Part shown: positions 7,814 to 16,785 of the stretch, one piece after another | Layout of the letters: the number at the start of each line of letters is the position of its first letter | Numbering within the stretch: position 1 is the first letter of the stretch | Origin: JAGOMX01 sp041738135 | GTDB lineage: Bacteria; Pseudomonadota; Alphaproteobacteria; JAGOMX01 | NCBI GenBank assembly: GCA_041738135.1 | Contig: JBGSQK010000018.1 | Span: forward strand, 1-64,000 | Direction of reading: 5' to 3' | Length of the DNA stretch: 64,000 bases | Translations under genes and position numbers: made by a program | The notes under the pieces: generated by a model | Told to the model about the DNA's origin: nothing | What the model saw: only the letters and a program-made list of their open reading frames with translations | The model's database searches: none

Positions 7814-8620
7814 TTGCGCCCAACCATAATCGCGATCGCTAATCAAAAAGGCGGTGTTGGCAAAACCACTACAGCCGTAAATGTGGCGACGACGCTTGCT
7901 GCTGTCAGAAAAAAGACGTTGCTTATCGATTTTGACCCACAGGGTAATGCCACCACAGGATTAGGATACAGGATTAGCCATAATCAGCCAGGTATTTATC
8001 AAGTTTTATCTGGAGATGTACACATTTCACAGGCTATCTTGGAAACGAACATACCTAAATTAGATATTATCCAATCGTCCATGGACTTATCCGCGGCTGA
8101 AATTGAATTGGTGAATCAGGATAAGAGAGAATTTATTCTTAAATCTTGTTTTTCCAATCTCATAGGTCAGTATGAATATATAATAATCGATTGCCCACCA
8201 GCTTTAGGATTGCTTACCATAAATGCTTTCGTCGCGGCAGATAAAGTTTTAATCCCTCTGCAATGCGAATATTTTGCTTTGGAAGGCTTGAGTTCCCTCA
8301 TTAAAACAGTAAGGCGCATCAAAAATGCATTGAACCCATCTCTTGATATATTAGGTATACTTCTCACAATGCACGACAAACGAAGTGCTCTTTGTCAAAT
8401 GATTGAAGACGATGTGCGTAAAACATTAGGATCTATGGTTTTTAATACGGTTATCCCAAGGAATGTTAAGGTAAGCGAAGCACCCTCACATGGCAAACCA
8501 GTTCTATTATATGATATAGCTTGTAGTGGTTCTCAAGCGTATGTTCGAGTAACATCTGAAATCTTAAAAAGGATACAAAATAATTATGACCATATCAGCA
8601 AAGAAAAATCCGCTCGGTAG
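7814..8620 (+). CDS. parA: Chromosome-partitioning ATPase ParA
   Basis: ParA is the nucleoid-binding ATPase that moves ParB-parS complexes and so segregates origins. It has 268 residues. The deviant Walker A motif KGGVGKTTT lies at about residues 11-19, and Walker B YIIIDCPPALGLLT and FALEGLSSLIKT are conserved. The start is probably TTG at 7814, preceded by ACAGG; the nearby ATG at 7798 is in another frame. The gene follows rsmG by 18 bp and overlaps parB by 35 bp. Confidence 0.96.
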   Translation: MRPTIIAIANQKGGVGKTTTAVNVATTLAAVRKKTLLIDFDPQGNATTGLGYRISHNQPGIYQVLSGDVHISQAILETNIPKLDIIQSSMDLSAAEIELVNQDKREFILKSCFSNLIGQYEYIIIDCPPALGLLTINAFVAADKVLIPLQCEYFALEGLSSLIKTVRRIKNALNPSLDILGILLTMHDKRSALCQMIEDDVRKTLGSMVFNTVIPRNVKVSEAPSHGKPVLLYDIACSGSQAYVRVTSEILKRIQNNYDHISKEKSAR

Positions 8621-9464
8621 AGGGTTATCGGCTTTATTGGGACCAGATATCGAAGGTGATTCCAGTGATAAGCTTATGTACGTGGAATCAAATTCTATAA
8701 CCATTTCCAAATATCAAACTCGAACTGATTTCAATGAAAAAGAACTAGCTGAACTAGCCGCTTCCATAAAGGAAGTAGGCATTTTACAACCTTTGGTTGT
8801 AAGGCGCAGCGATTTTGATTCTTTTGAATTGATCGCTGGTGAACGGCGCTTGAGAGCCTCAATCCTTGCTGGTTTAACCGAGGTGCCTGTTCTCATAAAA
8901 GATTTTGATGATAAAACAGCTTTTGAAGCAACCCTAATTGAGAACATCCAACGCAGTGATTTGTCACCCATTGAAGAAGCCATAGGCTATCAACAATTTA
9001 TAGAGGAATTTGGCTATACTCAAGAGAAGTTAAGCGACTTTGTGGGTAAAAGTCGCAGTCACATAGCCAACACGTTGCGACTGTTAAATCTATCAGATAA
9101 AATTAAACAATACGTACATGAAGGTCTCATATCCCCAGGACATGCAAGGGCTTTATTGACGGCTGATAATGCCGAAAATCTGGTAGAACAGATTATTGCT
9201 AAGAAACTGAATGTGAGACAAGCAGAAGCTCTATCTAGTAAAAAAGCTTCAACGCCTAGAGTTCAAAGAACAGTTGGCGCAGGTCAGGATGAAGACATAT
9301 TTTCACTGCAAGAGCAAATGTCCACGATTTTAAAGGCCGATGTGGTTATCAAAATTAATGGCCATAAGGGGCAAATACAAATCGAGTTTTCTTCCCTAGA
9401 GCAATTGGATGAGTTGATTACTAAGTTATCAAGGGTATCTGATATGGGAATAGGGCAAAATTGA
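8586..9464 (+). CDS. parB: Chromosome-partitioning protein ParB
   Basis: ParB binds parS, spreads as a CTP-dependent clamp and stimulates ParA. The 292-residue protein has an N-terminal ParA-interacting segment (NPLGRGLSALLG), the ParB/Srx CTPase domain with LVVRRSDFDSFELIAGERRLRA-type sequence, ENIQRSDLSPIEEA, and the helix-turn-helix KSRSHIANTLRLLNL. The C-terminal dimerisation segment is present. It overlaps parA by 35 bp, which implies coupled translation, and its target parS lies 1.4 kb upstream. holA, often downstream in other Alphaproteobacteria, is instead at 55.9 kb. Confidence 0.96.
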   Translation: MTISAKKNPLGRGLSALLGPDIEGDSSDKLMYVESNSITISKYQTRTDFNEKELAELAASIKEVGILQPLVVRRSDFDSFELIAGERRLRASILAGLTEVPVLIKDFDDKTAFEATLIENIQRSDLSPIEEAIGYQQFIEEFGYTQEKLSDFVGKSRSHIANTLRLLNLSDKIKQYVHEGLISPGHARALLTADNAENLVEQIIAKKLNVRQAEALSSKKASTPRVQRTVGAGQDEDIFSLQEQMSTILKADVVIKINGHKGQIQIEFSSLEQLDELITKLSRVSDMGIGQN

Positions 9465-9613
9465 AGATGAGAGTGTCTTTGACGCAATTTGCTATGATAA
9501 GAGGCTCTGCCTTGCACACGGGCTATTTAAGTGAAGAGATCTTTATTGGCAGCTAAAGTTTAAGAATATAGCTATCTCTTGACGAATCGGCAAACCATAC
9601 TTATATTAATACT

Positions 9614-9633
9614 AAGCCCTGATGACAGGGCTT
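9614..9633 (+). terminator. Hairpin after parB, possible terminator
   Basis: AAGCCCTG and CAGGGCTT form an 8-bp stem with a 4-nt loop, followed by only a short T-run. It lies 150 bp beyond parB. The surrounding gap 9465-9787 holds no convincing gene except a possible 18-codon leader ORF at 9661-9717. Confidence 0.5.
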
Positions 9634-9660
9634 TGTAACTAAAAGGCGAACTGACTCTAA

Positions 9661-9725
9661 ATGTCAACATACGAGAACTTTAACATCGTAATTATCTCCC
9701 TCATTATTATCGGCTAAGGCCGATA
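9661..9725 (+). promoter_or_regulatory. Possible leader peptide overlapping a hairpin before the MFS gene
   Basis: An 18-codon ORF (MSTYENFNIVIISLIIIG, 9661-9717) ends inside a stem-loop made by TATCGGC (9708-9714) and GCCGATA (9719-9725). It precedes the transporter gene by about 60 bp. The hydrophobic peptide and hairpin resemble a translation-coupled leader, but there is no strong ribosome-binding site and no second alternative stem was established. Confidence 0.25.
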
Positions 9726-9787
9726 CATACACTCACAACCATATACCAACTCTGACTTTTAAAATTCTCACCAAAATGAGGTTAATT

Positions 9788-11041
9788 ATGTTTGACTCAA
9801 AATATAAATACATGTCCTATGTGATGTGGCTATTTCCTGTCTTATTCTTCGCGTATCAATTCATCTTAAGGCTGTGGCCGGGGTTAATGATGAATCAAAT
9901 GATGGAGCAATTTTCCATTGATGCCAGCCATTTTGGCATGTTGGCGGCATTTTACTATTATGGTTATGCGGCAATGCAGATTCCTGTAGCCATACTGCTA
10001 GACCGTTATGGCGTAAGAATCATACTATTTGTTTTTGCCATGACCTGCGGTGTTGCTACTCTGATGTTCATCTATACAGAAAGCTTCTGGCTTGCGGTTG
10101 TCAGCCGATTTTTGATCGGTGCTGGTTCAGCGGTTGGATTCCTTAGTGTTTCCAAGGTAGTTTCACAATGGTTTCCCAAAGATCAATATGCCCGCATGAT
10201 CAGTTTTTCCTTCACCGTAGGACTTATGGGAGCAGTGTACGGGGGCAAGCCAGTCAACATGCTGATTGAGGCCTACAGTTGGCAATATGTAGCACTGACC
10301 CTGGCTGTAATTTCTATGATTCTTGGTCTAGGCACCCTACTAATGCTTCGCACACCTAATACCGTTGTTAATATCAAGCAATCCTTTCGATGGAACTGCC
10401 TAACAGAACTGCTCACCACACCCGTTATTTGGATGCTTGCCTTGGCAAATTTGCTTATGGTAGGTGCTTTGGAAGGTTTTGCTGATGTCTGGGGTGTTCA
10501 GTACCTAATGACAGCCTATGACATTGCGAAGGGAGATGCGGCTGGACTGGTATCATTCGTGTTCATAGGCATGCTGTTCGGAGGGCCATTGCTGGCAGCT
10601 ATGGCCAAGCGTGTTGGTGACTATTCGGTACTGTCTATGGCAGGAATACTAATAGCTCTGGCGTTCTCGATCCTATTCTTGAATACGATTTATAATTGGT
10701 GGCTATTGGCAACCCTTTTCTTCTCAGTGGGCATGCTGTGCTGTTATCAGGTTATAGTGTTTGCAGCCGGTTCCAATCTGGTCGCTCCTCAAAATCTAGG
10801 AGTAACAGTTGCGTTCTTGAATTGTATCAACATGCTTGGAGGCTCGTTCTTCCATACCTCTATAGGTAAGATCATGGATTTGTATTGGACAGGAACCTTA
10901 GACGCTGAGAACCTGAGGGTATATGATCTTCACACCTACCAATATGCCTTAAGCATCATACCCATCTGTGCCATAATGGGCTCGACCATGATTTATGTGG
11001 TGGCGGCTAAGGTGAAGCGTCGTGCCATAGTTAACGCATAA
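9788..11041 (+). CDS. Major facilitator superfamily transporter
   Basis: This is a 417-residue inner-membrane transporter with about twelve hydrophobic helices. The loop 2-3 motif appears as ILLDRYGVRIILF, and SRFLIGAGSAVGFLSVSKVVSQWFP resembles the sugar-phosphate/nitrate-type MFS branch. The substrate cannot be inferred. The ATG at 9788 is preferred to the in-frame ATG at 9776, because GAGG (9778-9781) overlaps the upstream codon and is correctly spaced for 9788. The gene stands alone between parB and the convergent comM. Its coding sequence looks slightly less AT-rich than the neighbouring par genes. Confidence 0.85.
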   Translation: MFDSKYKYMSYVMWLFPVLFFAYQFILRLWPGLMMNQMMEQFSIDASHFGMLAAFYYYGYAAMQIPVAILLDRYGVRIILFVFAMTCGVATLMFIYTESFWLAVVSRFLIGAGSAVGFLSVSKVVSQWFPKDQYARMISFSFTVGLMGAVYGGKPVNMLIEAYSWQYVALTLAVISMILGLGTLLMLRTPNTVVNIKQSFRWNCLTELLTTPVIWMLALANLLMVGALEGFADVWGVQYLMTAYDIAKGDAAGLVSFVFIGMLFGGPLLAAMAKRVGDYSVLSMAGILIALAFSILFLNTIYNWWLLATLFFSVGMLCCYQVIVFAAGSNLVAPQNLGVTVAFLNCINMLGGSFFHTSIGKIMDLYWTGTLDAENLRVYDLHTYQYALSIIPICAIMGSTMIYVVAAKVKRRAIVNA

Positions 11042-11045
11042 GTAA

Positions 11046-11081
11046 TCTCCGCAAATGGCATTGAAGCGTTGTTAGCGGAGA
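11046..11081. terminator. Possible terminator between MFS gene and comM
   Basis: TCTCCGC (11046-11052) and GCGGAGA (11075-11081) form a 7-bp stem with a long loop in the 44-bp gap between two convergent genes. There is no strong T-run, so this is a weak call. Confidence 0.35.
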
Positions 11082-11085
11082 CAAT

Positions 11086-12603
11086 TTACCCCATAGAAGC
11101 ACGCCTATAAGCCAATGCCTCAGCCACATGCGGATAACAAACAGTTTCACTACCTTCCAGATCGGCAAGTGTGCGAGCTAATTTAAGGACACGGTGGTAA
11201 CCGCGTGCGGATAGTTTAAAACGTTCACAGGCCTTACCAAGTAACTCTCTCCCTTGCGGATCCGGTGCTGCCACCTCCTCCAGTATTTTACCGTCGGCCT
11301 CAGCATTCGTTCGAATCAGTTTATCTTTGGCGTATATGGCATAGCGATTGATCTGCCGTTCCCGTGCGCGAGCAACCCGCGCGGCCACATCGATAGAGGT
11401 TTCCCGAGGTTGTGGCAGGCCTAAGTCCATGGCGGTAACCGCGGGTACATCAATTTGAATATCAATACGATCCAGCAATGGTCCTGAAATCTTCGATTGA
11501 TAATCAGCCCCACATCGAGGGGCTCTGGAACAGGCTCGGCTTACATCATCCATATGTCCACATCGACAGGGGTTCATAGCTGCTATAAGCTGTACTCGAG
11601 CTGGATAAACCACATGGGCATTGGCGCGAGCCACGACGGCCCGTCCTGATTCTAATGGCTGTCTCAAAGCTTCCAAAGTTGGGCGAGCAAATTCTGGTAG
11701 TTCATCTAAAAAAAGCACCCCTAAATGCGCTAGTGATACTTCTCCAGGTTGCACCCTTATACCGCCCCCTACTAAAGCCGCTAACGTGGCAGAATGATGA
11801 GGGTCCCGGAATGGACGATCTTTTAATAGCTTACCTTCCTTAAGTTGGCCAGCGATGCTGTGGATCATCGTTACCTCTAATGCTTCAGAAGGGCTTAATG
11901 GTGGCAGTATCCCTGGCAAGCGAGAGGCCAACATAGATTTCCCTGCGCCTGGAGGCCCACACATAAGCATATTGTGTCCGCCTGCCGCTGCCACCTCCAA
12001 AGCCCGTTTAGCCATCTCCTGGCCCTTTATATCAACGAGGTCTGGTTTATGGGTCGACGAGATTTCAAGACTTGGTGTCGGTGGAGATAAAACTTGTGAT
12101 CCTTTAAAGTGATTGATAATGGATATGAGATTGGGCGCCGCCAGAACTTCTGCCCCATCGGCCCATGCAGCCTCTCCACCCGATGCTTCAGGGCAGATCA
12201 GACCATGCCCGCGGGCGAGCGCATCAATTGCCGCTGGCAAGGCGCCAGATACAGCCGTCATAGTACCGTCTAAGGCCAACTCGCCAAGAGCTGTATAGCC
12301 CCGAAGCTGGTCTTCAGGCAAAACCCCAAGTTTCACGAGAAGTGCAAGGGCTATGGGAAGGTCATAATGGCTTCCCTCTTTTTGTATGTCTGCTGGCGAC
12401 AAGTTAACCGTTATATGTTGAGGAGGTAAGGCTAAACCCATGGCATGCAGGGCTGCCGCCACTCTTTCGCGGGATTCTCCTACCGCTTTGTCCGCAAGGC
12501 CTACCACGACAAATTTAGGTAATCCCGGGGCAAAATGAACTTGAACATCAATGGGTTGGACGTCGATTCCCTGAAACGCCACTGTAGTAATATTGGCTAC
12601 CAT
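11086..12603 (-). CDS. comM: YifB/ComM-family Mg-chelatase-like AAA+ ATPase
   Basis: ComM-family proteins are hexameric AAA+ helicases that promote branch migration during integration of incoming DNA. The 505-residue protein has the N-terminal S5-like ChlI domain (DVQVHFAPGLPKFVVVGLADKAVGESRERV), Walker A GPPGAGKSM at about 217-225, a FLDELPEF Walker B, and a C-terminal Mg-chelatase domain with ARGYHRVLKLARTLADLEG. The zinc-finger-like CRCGHMDDVSRAC is present. Its start overlaps the end of gshB by 56 bp. ComF is encoded separately at 27.4 kb, so parts of a DNA-uptake pathway may exist. Confidence 0.94.
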   Translation of the reverse strand: MVANITTVAFQGIDVQPIDVQVHFAPGLPKFVVVGLADKAVGESRERVAAALHAMGLALPPQHITVNLSPADIQKEGSHYDLPIALALLVKLGVLPEDQLRGYTALGELALDGTMTAVSGALPAAIDALARGHGLICPEASGGEAAWADGAEVLAAPNLISIINHFKGSQVLSPPTPSLEISSTHKPDLVDIKGQEMAKRALEVAAAGGHNMLMCGPPGAGKSMLASRLPGILPPLSPSEALEVTMIHSIAGQLKEGKLLKDRPFRDPHHSATLAALVGGGIRVQPGEVSLAHLGVLFLDELPEFARPTLEALRQPLESGRAVVARANAHVVYPARVQLIAAMNPCRCGHMDDVSRACSRAPRCGADYQSKISGPLLDRIDIQIDVPAVTAMDLGLPQPRETSIDVAARVARARERQINRYAIYAKDKLIRTNAEADGKILEEVAAPDPQGRELLGKACERFKLSARGYHRVLKLARTLADLEGSETVCYPHVAEALAYRRASMG

Positions 12604-13561
12604 TTTGACTCTTATTCCTTATTATTTTTTCAGCCTTGTCCCAAAATATTTCTTCCCCATTGATGCCGTTTAATTCCTTAAATGGAACAAGCCCAGTGGG
12701 AGAAGTCACATTAATTTCAATCAGATACTCACCTATTACATCAATTCCAACAAAAAATAAACCCAGTTCCCGCAAACGCGGACCGATTGTTTTACATATT
12801 TCCATATCACGGGCAGAAAGCTCGCACCGTTCAGCCGTGCCACCCATTAATTGGTTGCTGCGTACCTCGCCCTTTAGTGGAACTCTTCTATAACCACCCA
12901 AAAGTTCTCCGTCTATAAGTACCAATCTTTTGTCACCGGTTAAGACTTCCTTCAAGAATGGCTGTACGATGAAAGGCAATCCCGGGTAACTTCGTGTTAG
13001 CAGTTGATATAAGGATTTCAATTGCCCTTCTTTGGAGCGCACATGAAAAACACTATTTCCCCCGAAATCGAACAAAGGTTTGATGATAACTTCTTCGTGA
13101 TGATGACAAAAAGCTTCTACTTCAGACCAATTCTGTGAAATAAGGGTCGGTGGAATCAGATCCTGAAACTCCAGTGGTAGAAGTTTTTCCACTGCATTTC
13201 TGACTCCTGTAGGATTATTAAGTACAAGAGTTTTATGAGAAATCTGCTCCAGCATGTAGGTGCTAGAAATATAAGGCATATCAAAAGGAGGATCCTGTCT
13301 TAACAAAATCACATCCAGCGAGCTCAAATCTAACTTATGTTCCTCGCCCTCATCGACGATGAATCCATTCAAATCATGTTGCAGGGATAGCTTCCTAGCT
13401 TTAGCCACCACTTTACCTGTCAAATACGATAGATCTTGTGGATGATAATAGCTCACAGAGTAACCCCTCTTTTGGGCTTCATAGGACAAAAGTAAACTCG
13501 TATCCCGTTTTAGATTAAGTTTAACGATTGGGTCAATTTGCAGAGCTATTTTCAAGTTCAT
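12548..13561 (-). CDS. gshB: Glutathione synthase
   Basis: GshB ligates gamma-glutamylcysteine and glycine with ATP to make glutathione in the cytosol. The 337-residue ATP-grasp enzyme has the N-terminal IALQIDPIVKLNLKRDTSLLL, DVILLRQDPPFDMPYI, TGDKRLVLIDGELLGGYRRVP, and the C-terminal EINVTSPTGLVPFKEL metal-binding segment. The ATG at 13561 overlaps the stop of the upstream BON-domain gene (TGATG); an in-frame GTG lies one codon earlier. The C-terminus extends about 20 residues beyond the usual end and overlaps the comM start. gshA is not in the window. Confidence 0.94.
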   Translation of the reverse strand: MNLKIALQIDPIVKLNLKRDTSLLLSYEAQKRGYSVSYYHPQDLSYLTGKVVAKARKLSLQHDLNGFIVDEGEEHKLDLSSLDVILLRQDPPFDMPYISSTYMLEQISHKTLVLNNPTGVRNAVEKLLPLEFQDLIPPTLISQNWSEVEAFCHHHEEVIIKPLFDFGGNSVFHVRSKEGQLKSLYQLLTRSYPGLPFIVQPFLKEVLTGDKRLVLIDGELLGGYRRVPLKGEVRSNQLMGGTAERCELSARDMEICKTIGPRLRELGLFFVGIDVIGEYLIEINVTSPTGLVPFKELNGINGEEIFWDKAEKIIRNKSQNGSQYYYSGVSGNRRPTH

Positions 13562-14271
13562 CACATGGCCTTTGGTGCTGGAAATCCGCCGCTGTTGTAG
13601 GAATCAGTAGAAATTGGCTGAACACTTATGGGCTCACCCTCCTGCACTGAAGAGGAATTATCCGCATTGTAAGACATGGTGGTTTGGCCTGCTGATCCAT
13701 CCTTCATCCTTACGTGGCTGACCACATTCTTAACCCCATCAATTTTCCTAGCCATCTGAATAACATTATCCAATTCTTTTTGATTTTGAGCTATACCAAT
13801 AAGATATACAATTCCGCCAACGGTTTTAACGTTGTAATTGATAGAACTTATGTCCTGATTGAATAGCATCTCAGTTGTAAGCTTAGTGGTTATCCATGAA
13901 TCCTTCGCATATAAATTTACATCGCTATTACCCAAACGAGTTTCATCTATAACCTCTTTAACACCTCGAGCTTCCCATGCTAAACGCACAGCATCAATTT
14001 GTCTTAACGGAGTGTCCATAATTCCAGTCAGCAGCACACGACCCTGGCGCACTTGCAAGCCAACCAACTCAGATATTTTGGGGTCATAATCAAGCCAAAG
14101 CGCATTAATTGATGTGCGGATTTCCGTATCCGATAAGACTTCTCCAATTTTACGCTCTTCCGCAAGCGTGGTACCTAAGGAAGCCGTACCACCGACGATG
14201 GCCGCTGGTATACACCCTTGAAGTAAGGGCAACGTTGAAACAATCATTACTATACTTAATTTATTATTCAT
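13561..14271 (-). CDS. BON-domain outer-membrane lipoprotein (DolP/YraP-like)
   Basis: This 236-residue lipoprotein has signal and lipobox (LLQGC) and two BON domains, about 45-120 and 120-195, with VGLQVRQGRVLLTGIMDT and YNVKTVGGIVYLIGIAQN typical of BON folds. In enterobacteria the homologous DolP sits at the outer membrane and supports Bam function and envelope integrity. The neighbours rsmI (yraL), yraN and the LpoA-like gene reproduce the E. coli yraLMN-dolP order, which supports the call. The ATG at 14271 is preferred because GAGG lies 8 nt upstream. The C-terminal 40 residues are low-complexity. Confidence 0.85.
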   Translation of the reverse strand: MNNKLSIVMIVSTLPLLQGCIPAAIVGGTASLGTTLAEERKIGEVLSDTEIRTSINALWLDYDPKISELVGLQVRQGRVLLTGIMDTPLRQIDAVRLAWEARGVKEVIDETRLGNSDVNLYAKDSWITTKLTTEMLFNQDISSINYNVKTVGGIVYLIGIAQNQKELDNVIQMARKIDGVKNVVSHVRMKDGSAGQTTMSYNADNSSSVQEGEPISVQPISTDSYNSGGFPAPKAM

Positions 14272-14281
14272 ATCCATATCC

Positions 14282-14644
14282 TCATTTGTCAGTTCGCCAC
14301 GCATCTTTAAGATGATGGGGCATCCCCCATGGCACCACTACCATGACATCAAATCGTAATTGATTAAATGTTTTTTTTCTAGTTCTTGATAGGAAAATTT
14401 GTGCCGCATGCTGAATGCGTAATTTTTGCTTGGGCGAGATGCATTCTAAGCCCGTTCTCAGGTCTGGACGAGCCTTAACTTCTATAAAGAAAATCCCGCC
14501 TGATTTAGAAGCAATGATATCAATTTCCCCTACTTTTGTCTTATAACGCCTTGCAAGGATGCGGTAACCTTTAAAACGTAAAAACCAAATGCAGACCGTT
14601 TCGGCAAACATACCTAAACGCCAGGATTTTTGTTTATTCTTCAT
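14282..14644 (-). CDS. yraN: YraN-family (UPF0102) putative endonuclease
   Basis: This is a 120-residue member of UPF0102, which has a Holliday-junction-resolvase-like PD-(D/E)xK fold. The conserved core GEIDIIASKSGGIFFIEVKAR contains the expected acidic and lysine residues, preceded by the conserved AE...L.GYRILARRYKTK. Its biological substrate is unknown. The ATG at 14644 overlaps the rsmI stop by 11 bp; an earlier in-frame ATG at 14677 would overlap it further and adds no conserved sequence. It belongs to the rsmI-yraN-BON-gshB-comM transcription unit. Confidence 0.9.
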   Translation of the reverse strand: MKNKQKSWRLGMFAETVCIWFLRFKGYRILARRYKTKVGEIDIIASKSGGIFFIEVKARPDLRTGLECISPKQKLRIQHAAQIFLSRTRKKTFNQLRFDVMVVVPWGMPHHLKDAWRTDK

Positions 14645-15512
14645 CTTCGTTTCTACGCAATTCAATGGCCCTGTCATATAGAATTTTCTTCGACATGCCT
14701 GTCAAATGAGAGACTAATGAACTGGCCTCTTTGGTTGAGATGACCTGTAGTAAACATGACAGTGCCTGATCCATATGAGGATTCAATGTTTCTTGCTTTT
14801 CCTCAGCTCCTTTTATGAGCAAGACAATCTCACCCTTTAAAACGCCCTCAGATTGGTAATATTGTAGGAGCTCGTCAGCTGTTCCCCGCCTAATATTTTC
14901 AAAAGTTTTGGTTAGCTCCCGTGCGATACAGACCAACCTATTACCCAAGGAAGATTTGATAATTTCCAATGTGCTTAATAACCTATTGGGCGTTTCAAAA
15001 TAGATGAGGGTATGTCCAAAGTTTTTCATTTCTTCAAGGCAACGCCTTCTATCCGTTTCCTTTGCGGGCAGAAATCCACCAAAGTAGAAATGGTCTGATG
15101 GCATGCCTGAAGCAGATAAAGCCGCAATGGGTGCTGACGGGCCGGGAATAGTTATTACCTTGATTTCAAGATCGTGACATTGCGACACTAGTTTGTATCC
15201 GGGGTCAGAGATAAGCGGGGTGCCTGCATCACTTATAAGGGCAATAGACGATCCATTCTGCAGTTTTTCCAAAAGGACGGGCCTCATCTTTTCGGCATTG
15301 TGCTCGTGATAAGAAGAAAGCGGTGTGGAAATACTGTAATGCGAGAGAAGTACGGACGACTGCCTTTTATCTTCACAATAAATTATGTCCACCGTTTTTA
15401 GTGTTTCTATGGCTCGAATAGTGATATCTTGTAAATTGCCGATGGGGGTGGCTACAATATACAACCCAGAAGGCAATTTACTTTTATCTGATAAATCTGT
15501 ATTTCTATACAT
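14634..15512 (-). CDS. rsmI: 16S rRNA (cytidine-2'-O)-methyltransferase RsmI
   Basis: RsmI methylates the 2'-OH of C1402 of 16S rRNA in the ribosomal P site. The 292-residue protein carries the tetrapyrrole-methylase fold: GLYIVATPIGNLQDITIRA near the N-terminus, LISDAGTPLISDPGYKLV, ITIPGPSAPIAALSASGMPSD and FGGFLPAK. It heads a minus-strand operon with yraN and the BON lipoprotein. Only 25 bp separates its start from the divergent LpoA-like gene, so their promoters must overlap. Confidence 0.95.
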   Translation of the reverse strand: MYRNTDLSDKSKLPSGLYIVATPIGNLQDITIRAIETLKTVDIIYCEDKRQSSVLLSHYSISTPLSSYHEHNAEKMRPVLLEKLQNGSSIALISDAGTPLISDPGYKLVSQCHDLEIKVITIPGPSAPIAALSASGMPSDHFYFGGFLPAKETDRRRCLEEMKNFGHTLIYFETPNRLLSTLEIIKSSLGNRLVCIARELTKTFENIRRGTADELLQYYQSEGVLKGEIVLLIKGAEEKQETLNPHMDQALSCLLQVISTKEASSLVSHLTGMSKKILYDRAIELRRNEDEE

Positions 15513-15537
15513 AGTGCTACGCTACATGGAGGCTTTC

Positions 15538-16731
15538 GTGAAGTTATTAACGACGAGATCAATTCTCTTTTCAACCCTTATCCTGATATTAACAGGATGT
15601 CAATCCGGACGTGACGGACCAACGCAAATAGGTGTGGGAGAACCCTCTGGAGGGCCGATCGTTTCTAAGCACTTACCCGCTCAAGCATCACAAGAATTCC
15701 TCCCTGGAAGCCAGGTGCCGACCACTAAGGTAGCAATATTGTTGCCATTAACAGGGCAACAGGCTCATTTAGGAAACGCTATGTTGAATGCGGCGCAAAT
15801 GAGCCTTTTCGAGAATGCGCCAGACCACGTGGAGCTTATATCTGAAGATACGCAAGGCAATCCTGAAGGCGCTGCGCGAGCCGCCGATAAGGTTATTCGT
15901 GAGGGTGCAAAAATAATCGTTGGCCCCCTATTTTCCAATGAAGCTATTGCTGTAGCCAGAGTTGCTTCTATGCATCAAGTCCCTGTCCTAACGTTTTCAA
16001 ACAATCAATCCGTTGCCAATCAAAACGTTTATGCGTTGGGGTATATGCCGGAACAGCAAATGAAAAGATTGTTTACGGTCGCACAAAGCAAAGGTATCAA
16101 CCAGATCAGCCTCTTGGCTCCTAACAATGAATCGGGTAAGGCAATCGGCATGCAAGCTGAAAATGCGGCTAGATCTGCGGGAGTTCAGTTAAGAACTTTG
16201 GGCGCTTACAAACCCGGTGCCATGGATTTAAAGCAACAAGCAACTGAGTTAAAGCAATCGGGAAGCCAAGCCGTGCTTATACCAGAAGGTGGACAACAGT
16301 TGCGCATTATCGTTGCTTCTTTACTGGCCAATGAGGTAGACGCTAGTAAGGTTAAGTTTTTGGGAACGGGCCAATGGGATAGTCCTGACGTTTACAATGA
16401 CAAAAGCCTAAACGGCAGTTGGTTTTCTGCCTCCCCCATTTCTTTGAGACAACAATTTATAAAAAAGTATACTTCCAGCTATGGTCAACAACCCCCTCGG
16501 CTGGCAACGTTGGCCTATGATGCCATATCTATGATTTCCCTAATTGCCAGAACCAAAGGATCCCAACAAGGCTTCTTTAGCCAAGACTTAACTCAACCAA
16601 GAGGTTTTCAGGGTATAGATGGAATATTCAGACTTTACCCCGATGGCACAGTGCAAAGAGGTCTTGCTGTCTATGAAATATCAGATGTTTCTGGCCTGAC
16701 AGTTGTGAGCCCAGCGCCGGAAGCTTTTTAG
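15538..16731 (+). CDS. Penicillin-binding protein activator-like lipoprotein (LpoA family)
   Basis: This is a 397-residue exported lipoprotein with the lipobox LILTGC near residue 20. The bulk of the protein is a type I periplasmic-binding-protein fold (PF13458-like), beginning VAILLPLTGQQAHLGNAMLNAAQ and including GAKIIVGPLFSNEAIAVA. Such proteins next to rsmI and yraN are annotated as PBP activators because E. coli LpoA (YraM) activates PBP1A. The alphaproteobacterial version lacks the LpoA N-terminal TPR region. The GTG at 15538 follows GGAGG at 5 nt and is preferred to the ATG at 15526. Confidence 0.85.
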   Translation: MKLLTTRSILFSTLILILTGCQSGRDGPTQIGVGEPSGGPIVSKHLPAQASQEFLPGSQVPTTKVAILLPLTGQQAHLGNAMLNAAQMSLFENAPDHVELISEDTQGNPEGAARAADKVIREGAKIIVGPLFSNEAIAVARVASMHQVPVLTFSNNQSVANQNVYALGYMPEQQMKRLFTVAQSKGINQISLLAPNNESGKAIGMQAENAARSAGVQLRTLGAYKPGAMDLKQQATELKQSGSQAVLIPEGGQQLRIIVASLLANEVDASKVKFLGTGQWDSPDVYNDKSLNGSWFSASPISLRQQFIKKYTSSYGQQPPRLATLAYDAISMISLIARTKGSQQGFFSQDLTQPRGFQGIDGIFRLYPDGTVQRGLAVYEISDVSGLTVVSPAPEAF

Positions 16732-16756
16732 ATCAGTTTTGCACTAAGGATAAGGG

Positions 16757-16785
16757 TCTTCAAAACTCTCATCGTATTTTGAAGA
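16757..16785. terminator. Terminator between LpoA-like gene and convergent secreted gene
   Basis: TCTTCAAAA (16757-16765) and TTTTGAAGA (16777-16785) form a perfect 9-bp stem with an 11-nt loop in the gap between convergent genes. A-T-rich ends suit either direction. Confidence 0.5.
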
